From an uncultured Bacilli bacterium (GTDB lineage Bacteria; Bacillota_I; Bacilli_A; RF39; UBA660): a DNA stretch of 64,000 bases. Of the stretch, positions 46,676-56,146 are shown in pieces (position 1 is the first letter of the stretch; every line of letters starts with the position of its first letter). The notes beneath the pieces are model-generated. The model made no database searches. It was given only the letters and a program-made list of their open reading frames with translations, and was not told where the DNA came from. The stretch spans positions 44,766 to 108,765 of the forward strand of contig CAKPMC010000004.1 in assembly GCA_934167875.1 (NCBI GenBank). The letters are read 5' to 3'. A program made the translations under genes and the position numbers.

Positions 46676-47585
46676 TATGTTTCTTCCTTTCCTCTAAAAT
46701 ATCAATAAAACTTTCTATTCTAGTTAAGATACCAGTGTCAGAATTAGAATTATCTATTACCAGAGTAGTTATAGGTATTTTTACATTTCTAACAATCATT
46801 TCATTGCTGAGTGAATCAGGTCCGCAAGGAAAAGAAGTAATTAAAATAATTCCATCTACTTGATCCTGATAATGATAAATGGAAGCTATTATTTCCTTAT
46901 TATAAGTCCAATAATTCTTTTTACTAATATGTTTAACTTCCTCTTCTAAATATTTATCATCATAACAGTCAGAATAAATTACTTCAATATTATTGTTTTC
47001 AAGTAACTTTATAATTGGTTTTCCTATATATTCATCATGTAAATTATAAGCATGACCAGCCACTAATATTTTAATTTTATTACTACCAGCTATAGTTACT
47101 TTTTGTTTACTTATTTTTCTGTCTAATAGCATTTTTTCTTTAGCTTTAGCTGTTTTATAGGCGTTAATTATTTTTCTATAAGTAAATCCTAAAGATAATC
47201 CCATAGTAGTAAAGGCATATAATTCATCTTCTTTATGTTCAACATCCAAGTTATAGTGAACTAACTTTTTATCAAAAACATTATTAACTAAATCGTATAA
47301 AGCTGAAAAATTAGTACATAGTTTTTCGTGTTTTTTAACACACTTAATTCTAGGAACTAAAATATAATCGCATTTATCAATCAAGTAATAAACATGTCCC
47401 ATATATATCTTCATAGCCATACAAGCTTCATCCATACTAAATTTAATACCATTATCTAGTATTTCTTTATTAGTATTGGGACTAATAATAATTTCACATC
47501 CTAATTCTTCAAAAAAACTAGTCCATAATTCACCATACTTATAGTAAAGTAGTACTTTAGGTATTCCTATCGTTATTTTATTCAT
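46662..47585 (-). CDS. Acyl-CoA dehydratase activase-related protein (DUF2229/COG3580-like)
   Basis: About 307 residues from ATG 47585; ATGs at 47591 and 47594 are in frame and partly form the GAGATGATGAT ribosome-like site. IGIPKVLLYYKYGELWTSFF at the start, DEACMAMKIYMGH, RIKCVKKHEKLCTNF and TSFPCGPDSLSNE carry cysteines in the DUF2229 pattern. It completes the activase-DUF2229-dehydratase set. First gene of the minus-strand operon inserted between the trhP and priA regions. Confidence 0.78.
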   Translation of the reverse strand: MNKITIGIPKVLLYYKYGELWTSFFEELGCEIIISPNTNKEILDNGIKFSMDEACMAMKIYMGHVYYLIDKCDYILVPRIKCVKKHEKLCTNFSALYDLVNNVFDKKLVHYNLDVEHKEDELYAFTTMGLSLGFTYRKIINAYKTAKAKEKMLLDRKISKQKVTIAGSNKIKILVAGHAYNLHDEYIGKPIIKLLENNNIEVIYSDCYDDKYLEEEVKHISKKNYWTYNKEIIASIYHYQDQVDGIILITSFPCGPDSLSNEMIVRNVKIPITTLVIDNSNSDTGILTRIESFIDILEERKKHNETR

Positions 47586-47670
47586 TATCATCATCTCATT
47601 AAATCTTATGATAATTATTAGTTATGATTATGAAAATAAATAGTAAAAATTCGACAAATTCTAATTTTTT

Positions 47671-47705
47671 TTAGATATTTATAAAAAAATCGAAATAATA
47701 CTATT
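47671..47705 (+). promoter_or_regulatory. 35-bp element upstream of the Bro-N gene, shared with 28919
   Basis: 34 of 35 bases equal the element before the Rpn gene; it ends 60 bases before ATG 47766. Confidence 0.6.
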
Positions 47706-47765
47706 AGAGGTAATTTTATTATATTAAAAAATTACTAAAGTATTTAATTAGAGGAAGGTAAAATA

Positions 47766-48623
47766 ATGAGAAAAAATAAACTAGAAACAATTTCAAACCT
47801 TTTTGAAGGTAGTGAAATAAGAAGTATTTGGGATAATGAAAAAGAGGAATATTATTTTAGTGTAGTTGACGTTATTGGGGCATTAACAGACAGTACTAAT
47901 CCAAGAAATTATTGGAATATGTTAAAAAGTAGAATGGAAAATGAAGAACATAGTGAATTGTCCACAAAATGTGTACAGTTGAAATTAAGAGCTAAAGATG
48001 GTAAATTGAGAACAACAGATACCCTCGATACAAAGGGAATATTGAGATTAATAGAATCAGTACCTAGTCCAAAAGCAGAACCATTTAAGCTTTGGTTAGC
48101 CAATTTAGGAAGTGAAAGAGTAGATGAAGTTTTTGATCCAGAAATAGCAGTTAATAGAGCCATTAATTATTACCGAAATAAGGGTTATTCTGATGGATGG
48201 ATAAAATCAAGACTTATTGGAATACTTGATAGATTTAAACTTACTGATATATGGAAAGATGGTGGTATAAATAAGCCACTAGAATATGCCATGCTTACAA
48301 ACGAAATATATAAAGGTTGGTCTGGAATGAAAGCTAGTACTTATAAAGCATATAAAGGTCTAAGAAAAGAATCGTTAAGAGACAACATGACAGATATTGA
48401 AATAGCCTTAACTAATATTGGTGAAATTGCAGCAAGAGATATTGCGAAAGTTGAAAAACCACAGGGATTAGATGAAAATATGAAAGTTGCTTATCGTGGT
48501 GGAAATGTTGCAAATAATGCCAGAATTTCGTATGAAAAGGAAACAAAAAAGTCAGCAATTTCACAAGAAAACGCATTAAATTATCGGTATAAAAATGAAG
48601 ATAAATTAGTTGAAAAACGATAA
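47766..48623 (+). CDS. Bro-N domain protein (DinD / phage antirepressor-like)
   Basis: 285 residues, soluble. The N-terminal Bro domain is clear: IRSIWDNEKEEYYFSVVDVI, LTDSTNPRNYWNMLKSRM, TDTLDTKGILRLIESVPSPK and EPFKLWLANLG. The C-terminal half (INYYRNKGYSDGWIKSRLIG, YKGWSGMKASTYK) matches chromosomal DinD-like relatives rather than classic short phage antirepressors. GGAAGG precedes the ATG. Role likely in DNA-damage or phage-related regulation; it sits alone between the minus-strand operon and priA. Confidence 0.85.
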   Translation: MRKNKLETISNLFEGSEIRSIWDNEKEEYYFSVVDVIGALTDSTNPRNYWNMLKSRMENEEHSELSTKCVQLKLRAKDGKLRTTDTLDTKGILRLIESVPSPKAEPFKLWLANLGSERVDEVFDPEIAVNRAINYYRNKGYSDGWIKSRLIGILDRFKLTDIWKDGGINKPLEYAMLTNEIYKGWSGMKASTYKAYKGLRKESLRDNMTDIEIALTNIGEIAARDIAKVEKPQGLDENMKVAYRGGNVANNARISYEKETKKSAISQENALNYRYKNEDKLVEKR

Positions 48624-48641
48624 AAACAACCTATATCAATA

Positions 48642-48670
48642 TTGAAGAACTAAGTAAATTATGGTATAGT
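48642..48670 (+). promoter_or_regulatory. Promoter of priA
   Basis: TTGAAG, 17-base spacer, TATAGT, plus TG-G before the -10; 52 bases before ATG 48723, which has AGGAGG. Confidence 0.7.
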
Positions 48671-48722
48671 GAAGCTAGATTAATTTATCTAAATAATTAG
48701 CTGAAATAAATAGGAGGAAGTT

Positions 48723-50891
48723 ATGATAGCAAAGGTATTAGTAGAATTATCTAATAAAAATATCGATAAAACTTTTGATTATACAATTCCTAATAATTTA
48801 CTATCAAAAGTAAAAGTTGGAATTAGAGTTAAAGTACCATTTGCTCATCAAACACTAGAAGGCTTTGTATTAGGTATTAGTAATAATAGTAATTATCAAG
48901 ATTTAAAAGAAATAATTGATATTGTAGATACTGATGTGATTTTAAATGAAGAATTATTACTTTTAGGAAAAAACATGGCCGATACCACTTTATCAACTTT
49001 GATTTCATGTTATCAAGCAATGCTACCAAAAGCTCTAAAAGCTAAAAACGGTGTAGATATATCTATTAAGACTGAGTCATACTTAATTATAAAAAATGAA
49101 CCTAATTCTAAATTGAATAGTAAACAAGAAATAATAGTAAATAAAATAAAAGAATGTGGAAAACTATTAAAAAAAGATGCCAATTTGATATCTACTAGTA
49201 GTGTTCAAACATTATTGAAAAATGGTATTATTGAAGAAAAAAAAGAAGAAATATATCGACTTAACCATGAAAATGAGATAGTTACAAAATATCCCCTTAC
49301 TGAGCTTCAACAAAAAGCAGTAGACCAAGTTTTAGCTAAGAAAAATACTAATACAACTTTTTTAATTCATGGTGTTACTGGAAGTGGTAAAACAGAAGTA
49401 TACATGGAAATAATAGAAAAATTATTATTAGAAGATAAAGAAAGTATAGTACTAGTTCCTGAAATATCACTGACTGAACAAATTGTTTCTAGATTTAAAA
49501 AAAGATTTGCTAGTAATATTGCTATTTTACATAGTCGCCTAAGTGACGGTGAAAAATATGATGAGTGGCGAAGAATAGCTAGAGGTGAAGTAAAAATTGT
49601 AATTGGTGCTAGAAGTGCTATTTTCGCACCACTTAAAAATATTGGCGTAATTATAATTGATGAGGAACATACTGATAGTTATAAACAAGATAGTTGTAAT
49701 CCTAAATATAGTGCGATAGATATAGCTAAATGGCGTGGTCAATATCATAATGCTCCTGTTGTTTTAGGTAGTGCTACTCCAACTCTTGAAACATATGCTA
49801 GAAGTAAAAAAGGTTTATATGAGTTGATAGAGTTAAAAGAAAGAGTAAATCATAAAGGTATGCCAATTACCGAAATTGTTGACATGAATCAAGAAATAAA
49901 AAAAGGAAATAGTAATTTTTCTAAAGCTTTAATAACTAATATGCAAGAATGCTTTAAAAATAATGAACAGGTTATTCTTTTACTAAATAGAAGAGGCTAT
50001 TCATCATTTGTCTCATGTAAAAATTGTGGCTATACTGAAAAATGTCCTAATTGTGATATTACCTTAACTTATCATAAAAGTAGTAATACTTTAAGATGCC
50101 ATTATTGTGGTTATGGCACCAAATTAAATAATATTTGTCCTGAATGTCATGAAGAATCAATTTCTACATTAGGCGTTGGAACAGAAAAAATAGAAGAACA
50201 ATTAAATAAAATGTTTCCTGACAAAAAAGTTATTCGTATGGATTTTGATACTACTAGTAAAAAGGGAAGTCATGAAAAAATTATTAAAGCCTTTTCTAAT
50301 GGCGAATATGATATTTTATTAGGAACCCAAATGGTAGCAAAAGGTTTAGATTTTCCTAATGTTACTCTAGTGGGCGTTATTAATGCTGATACAAGTTTAA
50401 ATATTCCTGATTTTAGAAGTAGTGAGACAACCTTTCAACTATTGTGCCAAGTGGCAGGTAGAAGTGGTAGAGGTGAAAAAAGTGGAAAAGTAATAATTCA
50501 AACTTTCAATCCTGAACATTATGCTATTAGATATGCTAAAAATCATGATTACATAGGCTTTTTCAATCAAGAAATGTTGATTAGACGTAAACTTGGTTAT
50601 CCTCCTTATTATTATTTAGTTTCAATTAAAATATTAAGTAAATCTTATGAAGATGCCAAAAGTGTTAGTAGTAAAGTGGCAGAGTATTTGAATAAAAATC
50701 TTCAAAATACTACTATTCTAGGTCCAAGTATAGCTAATGTGTTTAGAGTGAATAATGTTTATCGCTTTCAAATAATTTTAAAATATAAAAAGGAAGATAG
50801 TTTATATAAAGTACTAAAACAATTATTAGAACATTATAAAACTAATCAAAAGATTAAAATAGACATAGATTTTAATCCTATACATATTTAG
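48723..50891 (+). CDS. priA: PriA primosomal replication restart helicase
   Basis: 722 residues. N-terminal PriA DNA-binding domain (FDYTIPNNLL, VGIRVKVPFA), Walker A GVTGSGKTEVYM (from about 217), DEEH box (313-316), a zinc region of four CxxC pairs at about 430-480 (CKNCGY, CPNCDI, CHYCGY, CPECHE) and helicase motif QVAGRSGRGEK. It reloads the replisome at stalled forks. Length is typical. In Bacilli priA is commonly near fmt; here three inserted genes separate them. Confidence 0.97.
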   Translation: MIAKVLVELSNKNIDKTFDYTIPNNLLSKVKVGIRVKVPFAHQTLEGFVLGISNNSNYQDLKEIIDIVDTDVILNEELLLLGKNMADTTLSTLISCYQAMLPKALKAKNGVDISIKTESYLIIKNEPNSKLNSKQEIIVNKIKECGKLLKKDANLISTSSVQTLLKNGIIEEKKEEIYRLNHENEIVTKYPLTELQQKAVDQVLAKKNTNTTFLIHGVTGSGKTEVYMEIIEKLLLEDKESIVLVPEISLTEQIVSRFKKRFASNIAILHSRLSDGEKYDEWRRIARGEVKIVIGARSAIFAPLKNIGVIIIDEEHTDSYKQDSCNPKYSAIDIAKWRGQYHNAPVVLGSATPTLETYARSKKGLYELIELKERVNHKGMPITEIVDMNQEIKKGNSNFSKALITNMQECFKNNEQVILLLNRRGYSSFVSCKNCGYTEKCPNCDITLTYHKSSNTLRCHYCGYGTKLNNICPECHEESISTLGVGTEKIEEQLNKMFPDKKVIRMDFDTTSKKGSHEKIIKAFSNGEYDILLGTQMVAKGLDFPNVTLVGVINADTSLNIPDFRSSETTFQLLCQVAGRSGRGEKSGKVIIQTFNPEHYAIRYAKNHDYIGFFNQEMLIRRKLGYPPYYYLVSIKILSKSYEDAKSVSSKVAEYLNKNLQNTTILGPSIANVFRVNNVYRFQIILKYKKEDSLYKVLKQLLEHYKTNQKIKIDIDFNPIHI

Positions 50892-50910
50892 TTTAAAAAG
50901 AAAATAAAAA

Positions 50911-50929
50911 CACCATACTATAAATGGTG
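50911..50929 (+). promoter_or_regulatory. Short hairpin overlapping the ribosome site of the SpoIID-like gene
   Basis: CACCAT and ATGGTG arms around a 7-base loop; the 3' arm includes GGTGA, the best ribosome site for ATG 50938. It may damp translation or be a weak priA terminator. Confidence 0.3.
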
Positions 50930-50937
50930 ATTTTATT

Positions 50938-52278
50938 ATGATTAATAGTTATTCAATTCAAATTAAAAATAATGAAAAAGTTCTAATTTTGTATATCGAT
51001 TATAACTATGAGTTTGGAATAGATTTTAAAAATTCCCATAGACATAATAGTATGAAAACAGAAATTAAGAATTATCTAAAAAATAATAAAATAAAATTTG
51101 ATGGAGAAAAAATAGTTTTATCACTTGGAGGAATTATTTTAGCTATATTATTAATGACAGAAAATCCAACTACTAATGATATTGAACTAACATATGTTAA
51201 TAGTAATATTGTTCCTAAAGAAATAGTAAATGTAGTTAATACAAAAACAGATGAAATCAAAACATCAGATGAAAGTTTAAATAATATTGAAAATATTATT
51301 GATAATAAAATAAGTAATGAACTAAATAAAACACCGCAAACTAACAAAAAAATTGAACAAACACAAGTAAAATCAGAAAATAATAATGAAACAACCACCG
51401 AAAACATCAAGTCAAAGCAAGAAGAATTATCAGAAACTAAAAATAGTGATACTTCAACTCAAGAAGAATCATCAAATACTGTAAAGAACGAAACAGATAA
51501 GGTAACTATATATCGAACTAATGGTGATGTAATTACTATACCATTTGATGATTATCTAATAGGTGTAGTAGCATCAGAAATGCCAGCTTCATTTCCAACA
51601 GAAGCTTTAAAAGCACAAGCAGTGGTAGCCCGTACTTATGCTCTAAAAAGATTAAAAAATAATATAAAGTTAACGGATTCTGTATCAACTCAATGTTATA
51701 AAGACAACGATCAACTAAAAGCAATATGGAAAACATCTTATGATGTTTATTATCAAAAAATAAAAAATGCAGTTGAAACTACTAAAAATCAAGCTATATA
51801 TTATCAGGAAGATTATATTGATGCAGTATATCATTCAACAAGTAATGGTAAAACAGAAGATGCAATGTATGTTTGGGGTAATAGTAGTCCTTATTTAAAA
51901 AGTGTAGACAGCTCCTGGGATAAAGATTCAACATCATATCTTAAAGAAGTAAAAAAAGATTTATCAACTGTTTTAGATATTCTTGGGATAGATATTAATG
52001 ATACTAGTTTTGAAATATTATCACGTGATAACAGTGGTAGAGTTGAAAAAATAAGATTTGGAAGTCGTGAATTTACTGGAGTAGAATTTCGTAATTTATT
52101 AGGACTACGTTCAGCTGATTTTGACTTAAAAGAAGTAGACAACACTCTAGTAATCACTACTCGTGGTTATGGTCATGGTGTCGGACTAAGTCAATATGGT
52201 GCTAGTGGTATGGCAAAAGCTGGTTATAATTATATTGAAATATTAAAACATTATTATACTGGCGTTAGTATCTATTAA
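50938..52278 (+). CDS. SpoIID/LytB-type peptidoglycan transglycosylase, membrane-anchored
   Basis: 446 residues. Short cytoplasmic N-terminus, membrane helix (about 60-77), a disordered Asn/Glu/Ser/Thr linker to about 190, then a complete SpoIID domain: FDDYLIGVVASEMPASFP with likely catalytic Glu214, ALKAQAVVARTYALKR, VYHSTSNGKTEDA and TRGYGHGVGLSQYGASGMA. SpoIID removes stem-less glycan strands during spore engulfment, but family members also occur in non-spore-formers. Separate from the hydrolase at 21508, whose SpoIID domain is more divergent. Confidence 0.88.
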   Translation: MINSYSIQIKNNEKVLILYIDYNYEFGIDFKNSHRHNSMKTEIKNYLKNNKIKFDGEKIVLSLGGIILAILLMTENPTTNDIELTYVNSNIVPKEIVNVVNTKTDEIKTSDESLNNIENIIDNKISNELNKTPQTNKKIEQTQVKSENNNETTTENIKSKQEELSETKNSDTSTQEESSNTVKNETDKVTIYRTNGDVITIPFDDYLIGVVASEMPASFPTEALKAQAVVARTYALKRLKNNIKLTDSVSTQCYKDNDQLKAIWKTSYDVYYQKIKNAVETTKNQAIYYQEDYIDAVYHSTSNGKTEDAMYVWGNSSPYLKSVDSSWDKDSTSYLKEVKKDLSTVLDILGIDINDTSFEILSRDNSGRVEKIRFGSREFTGVEFRNLLGLRSADFDLKEVDNTLVITTRGYGHGVGLSQYGASGMAKAGYNYIEILKHYYTGVSIY

Positions 52279-52360
52279 AACTAATTAACTTTTAATATTA
52301 ATCATCCTTTATTTTATTTTTAAATTGTGATACTATCATTATAGTAGGGATGTGATAATT

Positions 52361-53722
52361 ATGGATAAATCATATATGCTAAATAGCTATATAAGTGATG
52401 AGAGTAAAAGTCTTAATGCTTTAGACCAGGCCAACAATAATAAAGAACAGTACTATTTTCGTACTACTGGGGTTAAAACATTAGAAGAATTAAAAAAAGA
52501 AGTAGCTATATTTTTAGAAAAAAATGAAGTACCAATTGAATTAAGAGAAAAATTAGTTGCTACTATTAATAGTTTTAATGAAAATACTAATTTATATCAA
52601 GCTTCCATTTACTTAGATGATATTATAAATAATTATCAAAAAGAGGCTGAAAATAATTATAAAAAAGATAGTGAACAAGTAACAGAAATAAAAACGGATT
52701 TAGTTAATAAAGTTAAATCAGATTTAGATGGAATTGGAATATCATTAGAAGGAGATCCTACTTTAACATTGGATAGTATTACTAGTGAAAGAGATGTTTA
52801 TAAGATAAAAGAAAATACCGATAGAGTAGTAGATTATTATCAGGACAAGCCAGTAGATAATGATAGTCCTACTATAATGTTATCAATGGAAGATATAAAT
52901 AAAGCTGTTGATAAACCAAATGATGAAACACTATTAAATGAAGCTATTGACCAAGAAATGAAACCTGTTAATCCAACTCCATCTATTGATATGAAAGATG
53001 ATGGTAGTATTACTTTAGAGGGAAATGCTAATAATCCTGAATCAATGAATTTCACTGCTATGATGACACTAGCTTTAGTAGTTGGTAATAATAATTTAAA
53101 TTTAGGTGAGAATAGAGATATAAAATTTAATAAAGAAATAAGAGAAACCAATAATTATCAAGTTGAGTTTGGTAATTATTCAACTCACACTAATAAATTT
53201 GATCCTGTTCTACTACAAAAAGTCCAACAATTAGCTTCATCATATAATCCATCCGTATCCTATATAAATACATTATCAACATATTCGACAGAAATGTTTT
53301 TAGCTTTTCAAATAGTTAACAATTATATTTTAAAACAACCTGGATCTTTCAAAATGGCCATTAAAAATAATAATGGAAACTATAATATGAAGTTTGGATT
53401 TAGTAGCGATTATCAAGAAGTTGTTGATGCCTTCATTGAAAACGGAGCCTACATGACAGAAGACATCAATCATGATCCTGTATCTATCATAAATGATAAT
53501 GGCAATAAGGAACAGTTAATGCAACTAGGTCAAATATTAGATGGCTTAGAAACAAAAGAAAAAGAGAAAAATCAAGTTGAACAACTTCAAAATCAATATC
53601 AGAAAAAATTAATATATCCAGTAAATAATAATGCTGCTAATATAAGCCAAATCTTTTTAATGACAGTATTAATAGCTGATTTATTTCTTGTTTTAATTAG
53701 TATATATTTCTTTTTCTTCTAA
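52361..53722 (+). CDS. Tail-anchored protein of unknown function
   Basis: 453 residues from ATG 52361 (AGGGATGTGAT upstream; the earlier GTG lies in that site). Mostly soluble, acidic, helical, with a Pro-rich acidic middle, and a single hydrophobic helix at the very C-terminus (about 430-453), so the bulk probably faces the cytoplasm. No family recognised. A possible extended -10 is at 52328 (TG-A-TACTAT). Lies between the SpoIID-like and thioredoxin-like genes in a lineage-specific insertion between priA and fmt. Confidence 0.75.
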   Translation: MDKSYMLNSYISDESKSLNALDQANNNKEQYYFRTTGVKTLEELKKEVAIFLEKNEVPIELREKLVATINSFNENTNLYQASIYLDDIINNYQKEAENNYKKDSEQVTEIKTDLVNKVKSDLDGIGISLEGDPTLTLDSITSERDVYKIKENTDRVVDYYQDKPVDNDSPTIMLSMEDINKAVDKPNDETLLNEAIDQEMKPVNPTPSIDMKDDGSITLEGNANNPESMNFTAMMTLALVVGNNNLNLGENRDIKFNKEIRETNNYQVEFGNYSTHTNKFDPVLLQKVQQLASSYNPSVSYINTLSTYSTEMFLAFQIVNNYILKQPGSFKMAIKNNNGNYNMKFGFSSDYQEVVDAFIENGAYMTEDINHDPVSIINDNGNKEQLMQLGQILDGLETKEKEKNQVEQLQNQYQKKLIYPVNNNAANISQIFLMTVLIADLFLVLISIYFFFF

Positions 53723-53751
53723 AATTTAATATAATAATATTCGTGATGTAT

Positions 53752-54336
53752 ATGAAAAAGAAAATTATAATTATTATACCTATTATGATTATTTTGGTAA
53801 GTATAATATGTTTTGTAACTTATCAGGATGATCAATTAAAATTTAAACTATCATATGAATATATAAATTATATAGAGTATGATAATGGTAAAAAAATAAA
53901 AGTATCTATTCCATCAAATAATAAAATAAAGTATGTTTCTAATACTGAAATATTAGATATTTTAGACTCAAAAACAGGCATTATCTATTTTGGTTATAAT
54001 ACTTGTCCATGGTGTCGTAATGCTGCGCCTATTTTAATAGAAGCTGCTAAGGAAAATAATATTGAAACAATATATTATGCAGATATACATAAGCTAAAGC
54101 TTTCTAATATTAGAGAAGAATTATATAATAAATTAGATTCATATCTAAGTATAAATGAAGAAGGAAAAAAAGCTTTGGCAGTACCAGCTATATATTTTGT
54201 AGTCGATGGTAACATTGTTTGTAATCATACTGGTACTGTTGATAGTTACCATAATCCATATAATAAAATGACTACTGAGCAGGAACAAGAATTATTAAAT
54301 ATTTATAACGATTGTATAAAGGAGATGAAATCATGA
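53752..54336 (+). CDS. Membrane-anchored thioredoxin-like protein (CPWC)
   Basis: 194 residues from ATG 53752; earlier in-frame GTG/ATG lie in the weak GTGATG site. A hydrophobic signal anchor (about 5-22), then a thioredoxin-like domain with the redox motif CPWC in FGYNTCPWCRNAAPIL and the cis-Pro segment AVPAIYFVV. An exported thiol-disulfide enzyme would fit the cysteine-rich exported proteins in this window (4190, 32259, 35683). It overlaps fmt by 4 bases. Confidence 0.83.
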   Translation: MKKKIIIIIPIMIILVSIICFVTYQDDQLKFKLSYEYINYIEYDNGKKIKVSIPSNNKIKYVSNTEILDILDSKTGIIYFGYNTCPWCRNAAPILIEAAKENNIETIYYADIHKLKLSNIREELYNKLDSYLSINEEGKKALAVPAIYFVVDGNIVCNHTGTVDSYHNPYNKMTTEQEQELLNIYNDCIKEMKS

Positions 54337-55271
54337 ATAAGCTAAAAATTATATTTATGGGAACACCAGAATTTAGTGTAAATGTTTTGGAAGGATTAAT
54401 TTCTAACTATGATGTAGTTGGTGTAGTAACCCAACCAGATAAAGAAGTTGGAAGAAAACATGAAATTAAATTTTCTCCTATCAAGGAAGTTGCTTTAAAA
54501 CATGATATCCGCATATATCAACCATCAAATATCAAAAAAGAATATGAACAATTAATGAAAGAACCTATTGATATGATAGTTACATGTGCATATGGACAGA
54601 TTATTCCTAAAGCCTTACTAGATTTTCCTAAATATGGTTGTATAAATGTCCATGCATCATTACTACCTAAGTTAAGAGGAGGAGCTCCAATCCATAAAGC
54701 TATTATTAATAATTATCCAAGAACAGGTATTACTATTATGTATATGGTAGAAAAAATGGATGCTGGTGATATTATTTCTCAAATTGATACTCCTATTTTT
54801 CCTAATGACAATGTTGGTTCACTACATGATCGTTTAAGTGAAATGGGAACAAAATTATTACTTGAAACTATTCCTAATATTGTATCAGGAAACATTAATC
54901 CTATAAAACAAGATGAAAGCGAAGTGACATATGCTTGGAATATAACGAGGGAAGAAGAAAAAATAGATTTTAGTAAAGATACTATTGATATTTATAATCA
55001 AATAAGAGGACTTAATCCATGGCCAGGAGCTTATGCTATTTTAGATGGTACCATTGTAAAAATATTTGCATCTCGTATTAGTGAAAGCTTCTTTACTACT
55101 AAAAAAGATGGCGAAATAGGAAAAATATATGAAGATGGAATTGGAGTAAGTACTCATGATGGTGAAATTATAATAACTGAACTTCAATTTGCAGGTAAAA
55201 GAAAAATGAGTGTTAAAGAATATTTAAATGGTATCAAACCTGAAACTTTGATTGGTAAGGTATTTGAATAG
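54333..55271 (+). CDS. fmt: Methionyl-tRNA formyltransferase
   Basis: 312 residues from ATG 54333 (AAAGGAGAT upstream; overlaps the previous stop as ATGA). FMGTPEFSVNVLEGL, VHASLLPKLRGGAPIHKAI and YMVEKMDAGDII are the formyl-transfer core with the catalytic Asn/His/Asp; the C-terminal tRNA-binding domain has LNPWPGAYA. It formylates initiator Met-tRNA. No def gene is adjacent. Confidence 0.96.
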   Translation: MNKLKIIFMGTPEFSVNVLEGLISNYDVVGVVTQPDKEVGRKHEIKFSPIKEVALKHDIRIYQPSNIKKEYEQLMKEPIDMIVTCAYGQIIPKALLDFPKYGCINVHASLLPKLRGGAPIHKAIINNYPRTGITIMYMVEKMDAGDIISQIDTPIFPNDNVGSLHDRLSEMGTKLLLETIPNIVSGNINPIKQDESEVTYAWNITREEEKIDFSKDTIDIYNQIRGLNPWPGAYAILDGTIVKIFASRISESFFTTKKDGEIGKIYEDGIGVSTHDGEIIITELQFAGKRKMSVKEYLNGIKPETLIGKVFE

Positions 55272-55273
55272 AT

Positions 55274-56047
55274 ATGAAAAAAGAAGAAATAAGTAAAGTA
55301 TTAAAAAAATGTTTTGGTAAAGAAAAAGACGATAGATATCATGCTATAGCTATGCTTTGTTTATATGGAATTTTCTTAACAATAATAGTAGTTATGATTA
55401 GAATAGGTGGTACTAGTCAATCACCAGAAACAACCGATAAAACACCAAATAATAATATAAATAATACTAGTAATAATAACACTCCAGTAACAACACCAGA
55501 TAATAGCAATGATAATCAATCTAATATAACTAGTAATGAGATTAATTATAGTTATTCATATACCATAACTTATAACGGTAGTAGTGAAGTCTTTTTAGGA
55601 AAGAAAATAGATGAAAAAGAAAAATTCACTCATATAAAAGATGGCATAACTACTGATTATGCTATTCTAAATGATAATTATCTTATATTAGAAAATGGTA
55701 GTTATCATATCACCAATAATCCTAGTAGTTTATTTAAGTATTGTAATGCAGACCAAATAATATCTTTAGTAGCAGATGAAATTCCAACTGAAAATGCGGG
55801 AACTATTAAATACCAAGTAACAAATAAAAGAATAGCTTCAGGATATAATGATACACTTCTATTAGATAACGAACAAAACAATAGTATTATTTTAAATATG
55901 ATAGATAATAATTTAAAAAGCATAGACTTAGACTTAAGTAACTACATATCATCAGTAAAAGCAGATAATATAACTCTAGTTATTCACATGGAATTTGTCG
56001 ATGTTGGAACAACAGAAGATTTTAATATTAATATAGCTAGTAACTAA
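55274..56047 (+). CDS. Membrane-anchored protein with Asn/Thr-rich linker, unknown
   Basis: 257 residues. Basic N-terminus with KKCFGKEKDDRYHA, a membrane helix (about 25-44), a low-complexity Asn/Thr/Ser/Pro linker to about 90, and a beta-rich outer domain with one Cys. No family recognised. It starts 2 bases after the fmt stop, with no strong ribosome site, so translation is probably coupled to fmt; a terminator follows. Confidence 0.7.
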   Translation: MKKEEISKVLKKCFGKEKDDRYHAIAMLCLYGIFLTIIVVMIRIGGTSQSPETTDKTPNNNINNTSNNNTPVTTPDNSNDNQSNITSNEINYSYSYTITYNGSSEVFLGKKIDEKEKFTHIKDGITTDYAILNDNYLILENGSYHITNNPSSLFKYCNADQIISLVADEIPTENAGTIKYQVTNKRIASGYNDTLLLDNEQNNSIILNMIDNNLKSIDLDLSNYISSVKADNITLVIHMEFVDVGTTEDFNINIASN

Positions 56048-56081
56048 GAAATACTAAAAATAAAAAAGTATTTCTTTTCTT
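56046..56081 (+). terminator. Intrinsic terminator
   Basis: 9-bp stem AAGAAATAC / GTATTTCTT, 13-base A-rich loop, then TTCTTATT; the 5' arm overlaps the stop codon. Confidence 0.7.
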
Positions 56082-56082
56082 A

Positions 56083-56111
56083 TTGTCTAAAAAGATAAAA
56101 TATTGTATATT
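56083..56111 (+). promoter_or_regulatory. Promoter of the TasA-like surface protein
   Basis: TTGTCT, 17-base spacer, TATATT; 35 bases before ATG 56147, which has AGGAGG. Confidence 0.5.
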
Positions 56112-56146
56112 AATATTGTATAAAAAATAGATAGTAGGAGGTATTT

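Noticed and set aside
50938..52278. Evidence that the organism forms spores
   Set aside because: SpoIID-type domains and a YjcZ-like peptide occur in non-spore-formers; no other sporulation gene is in the window.
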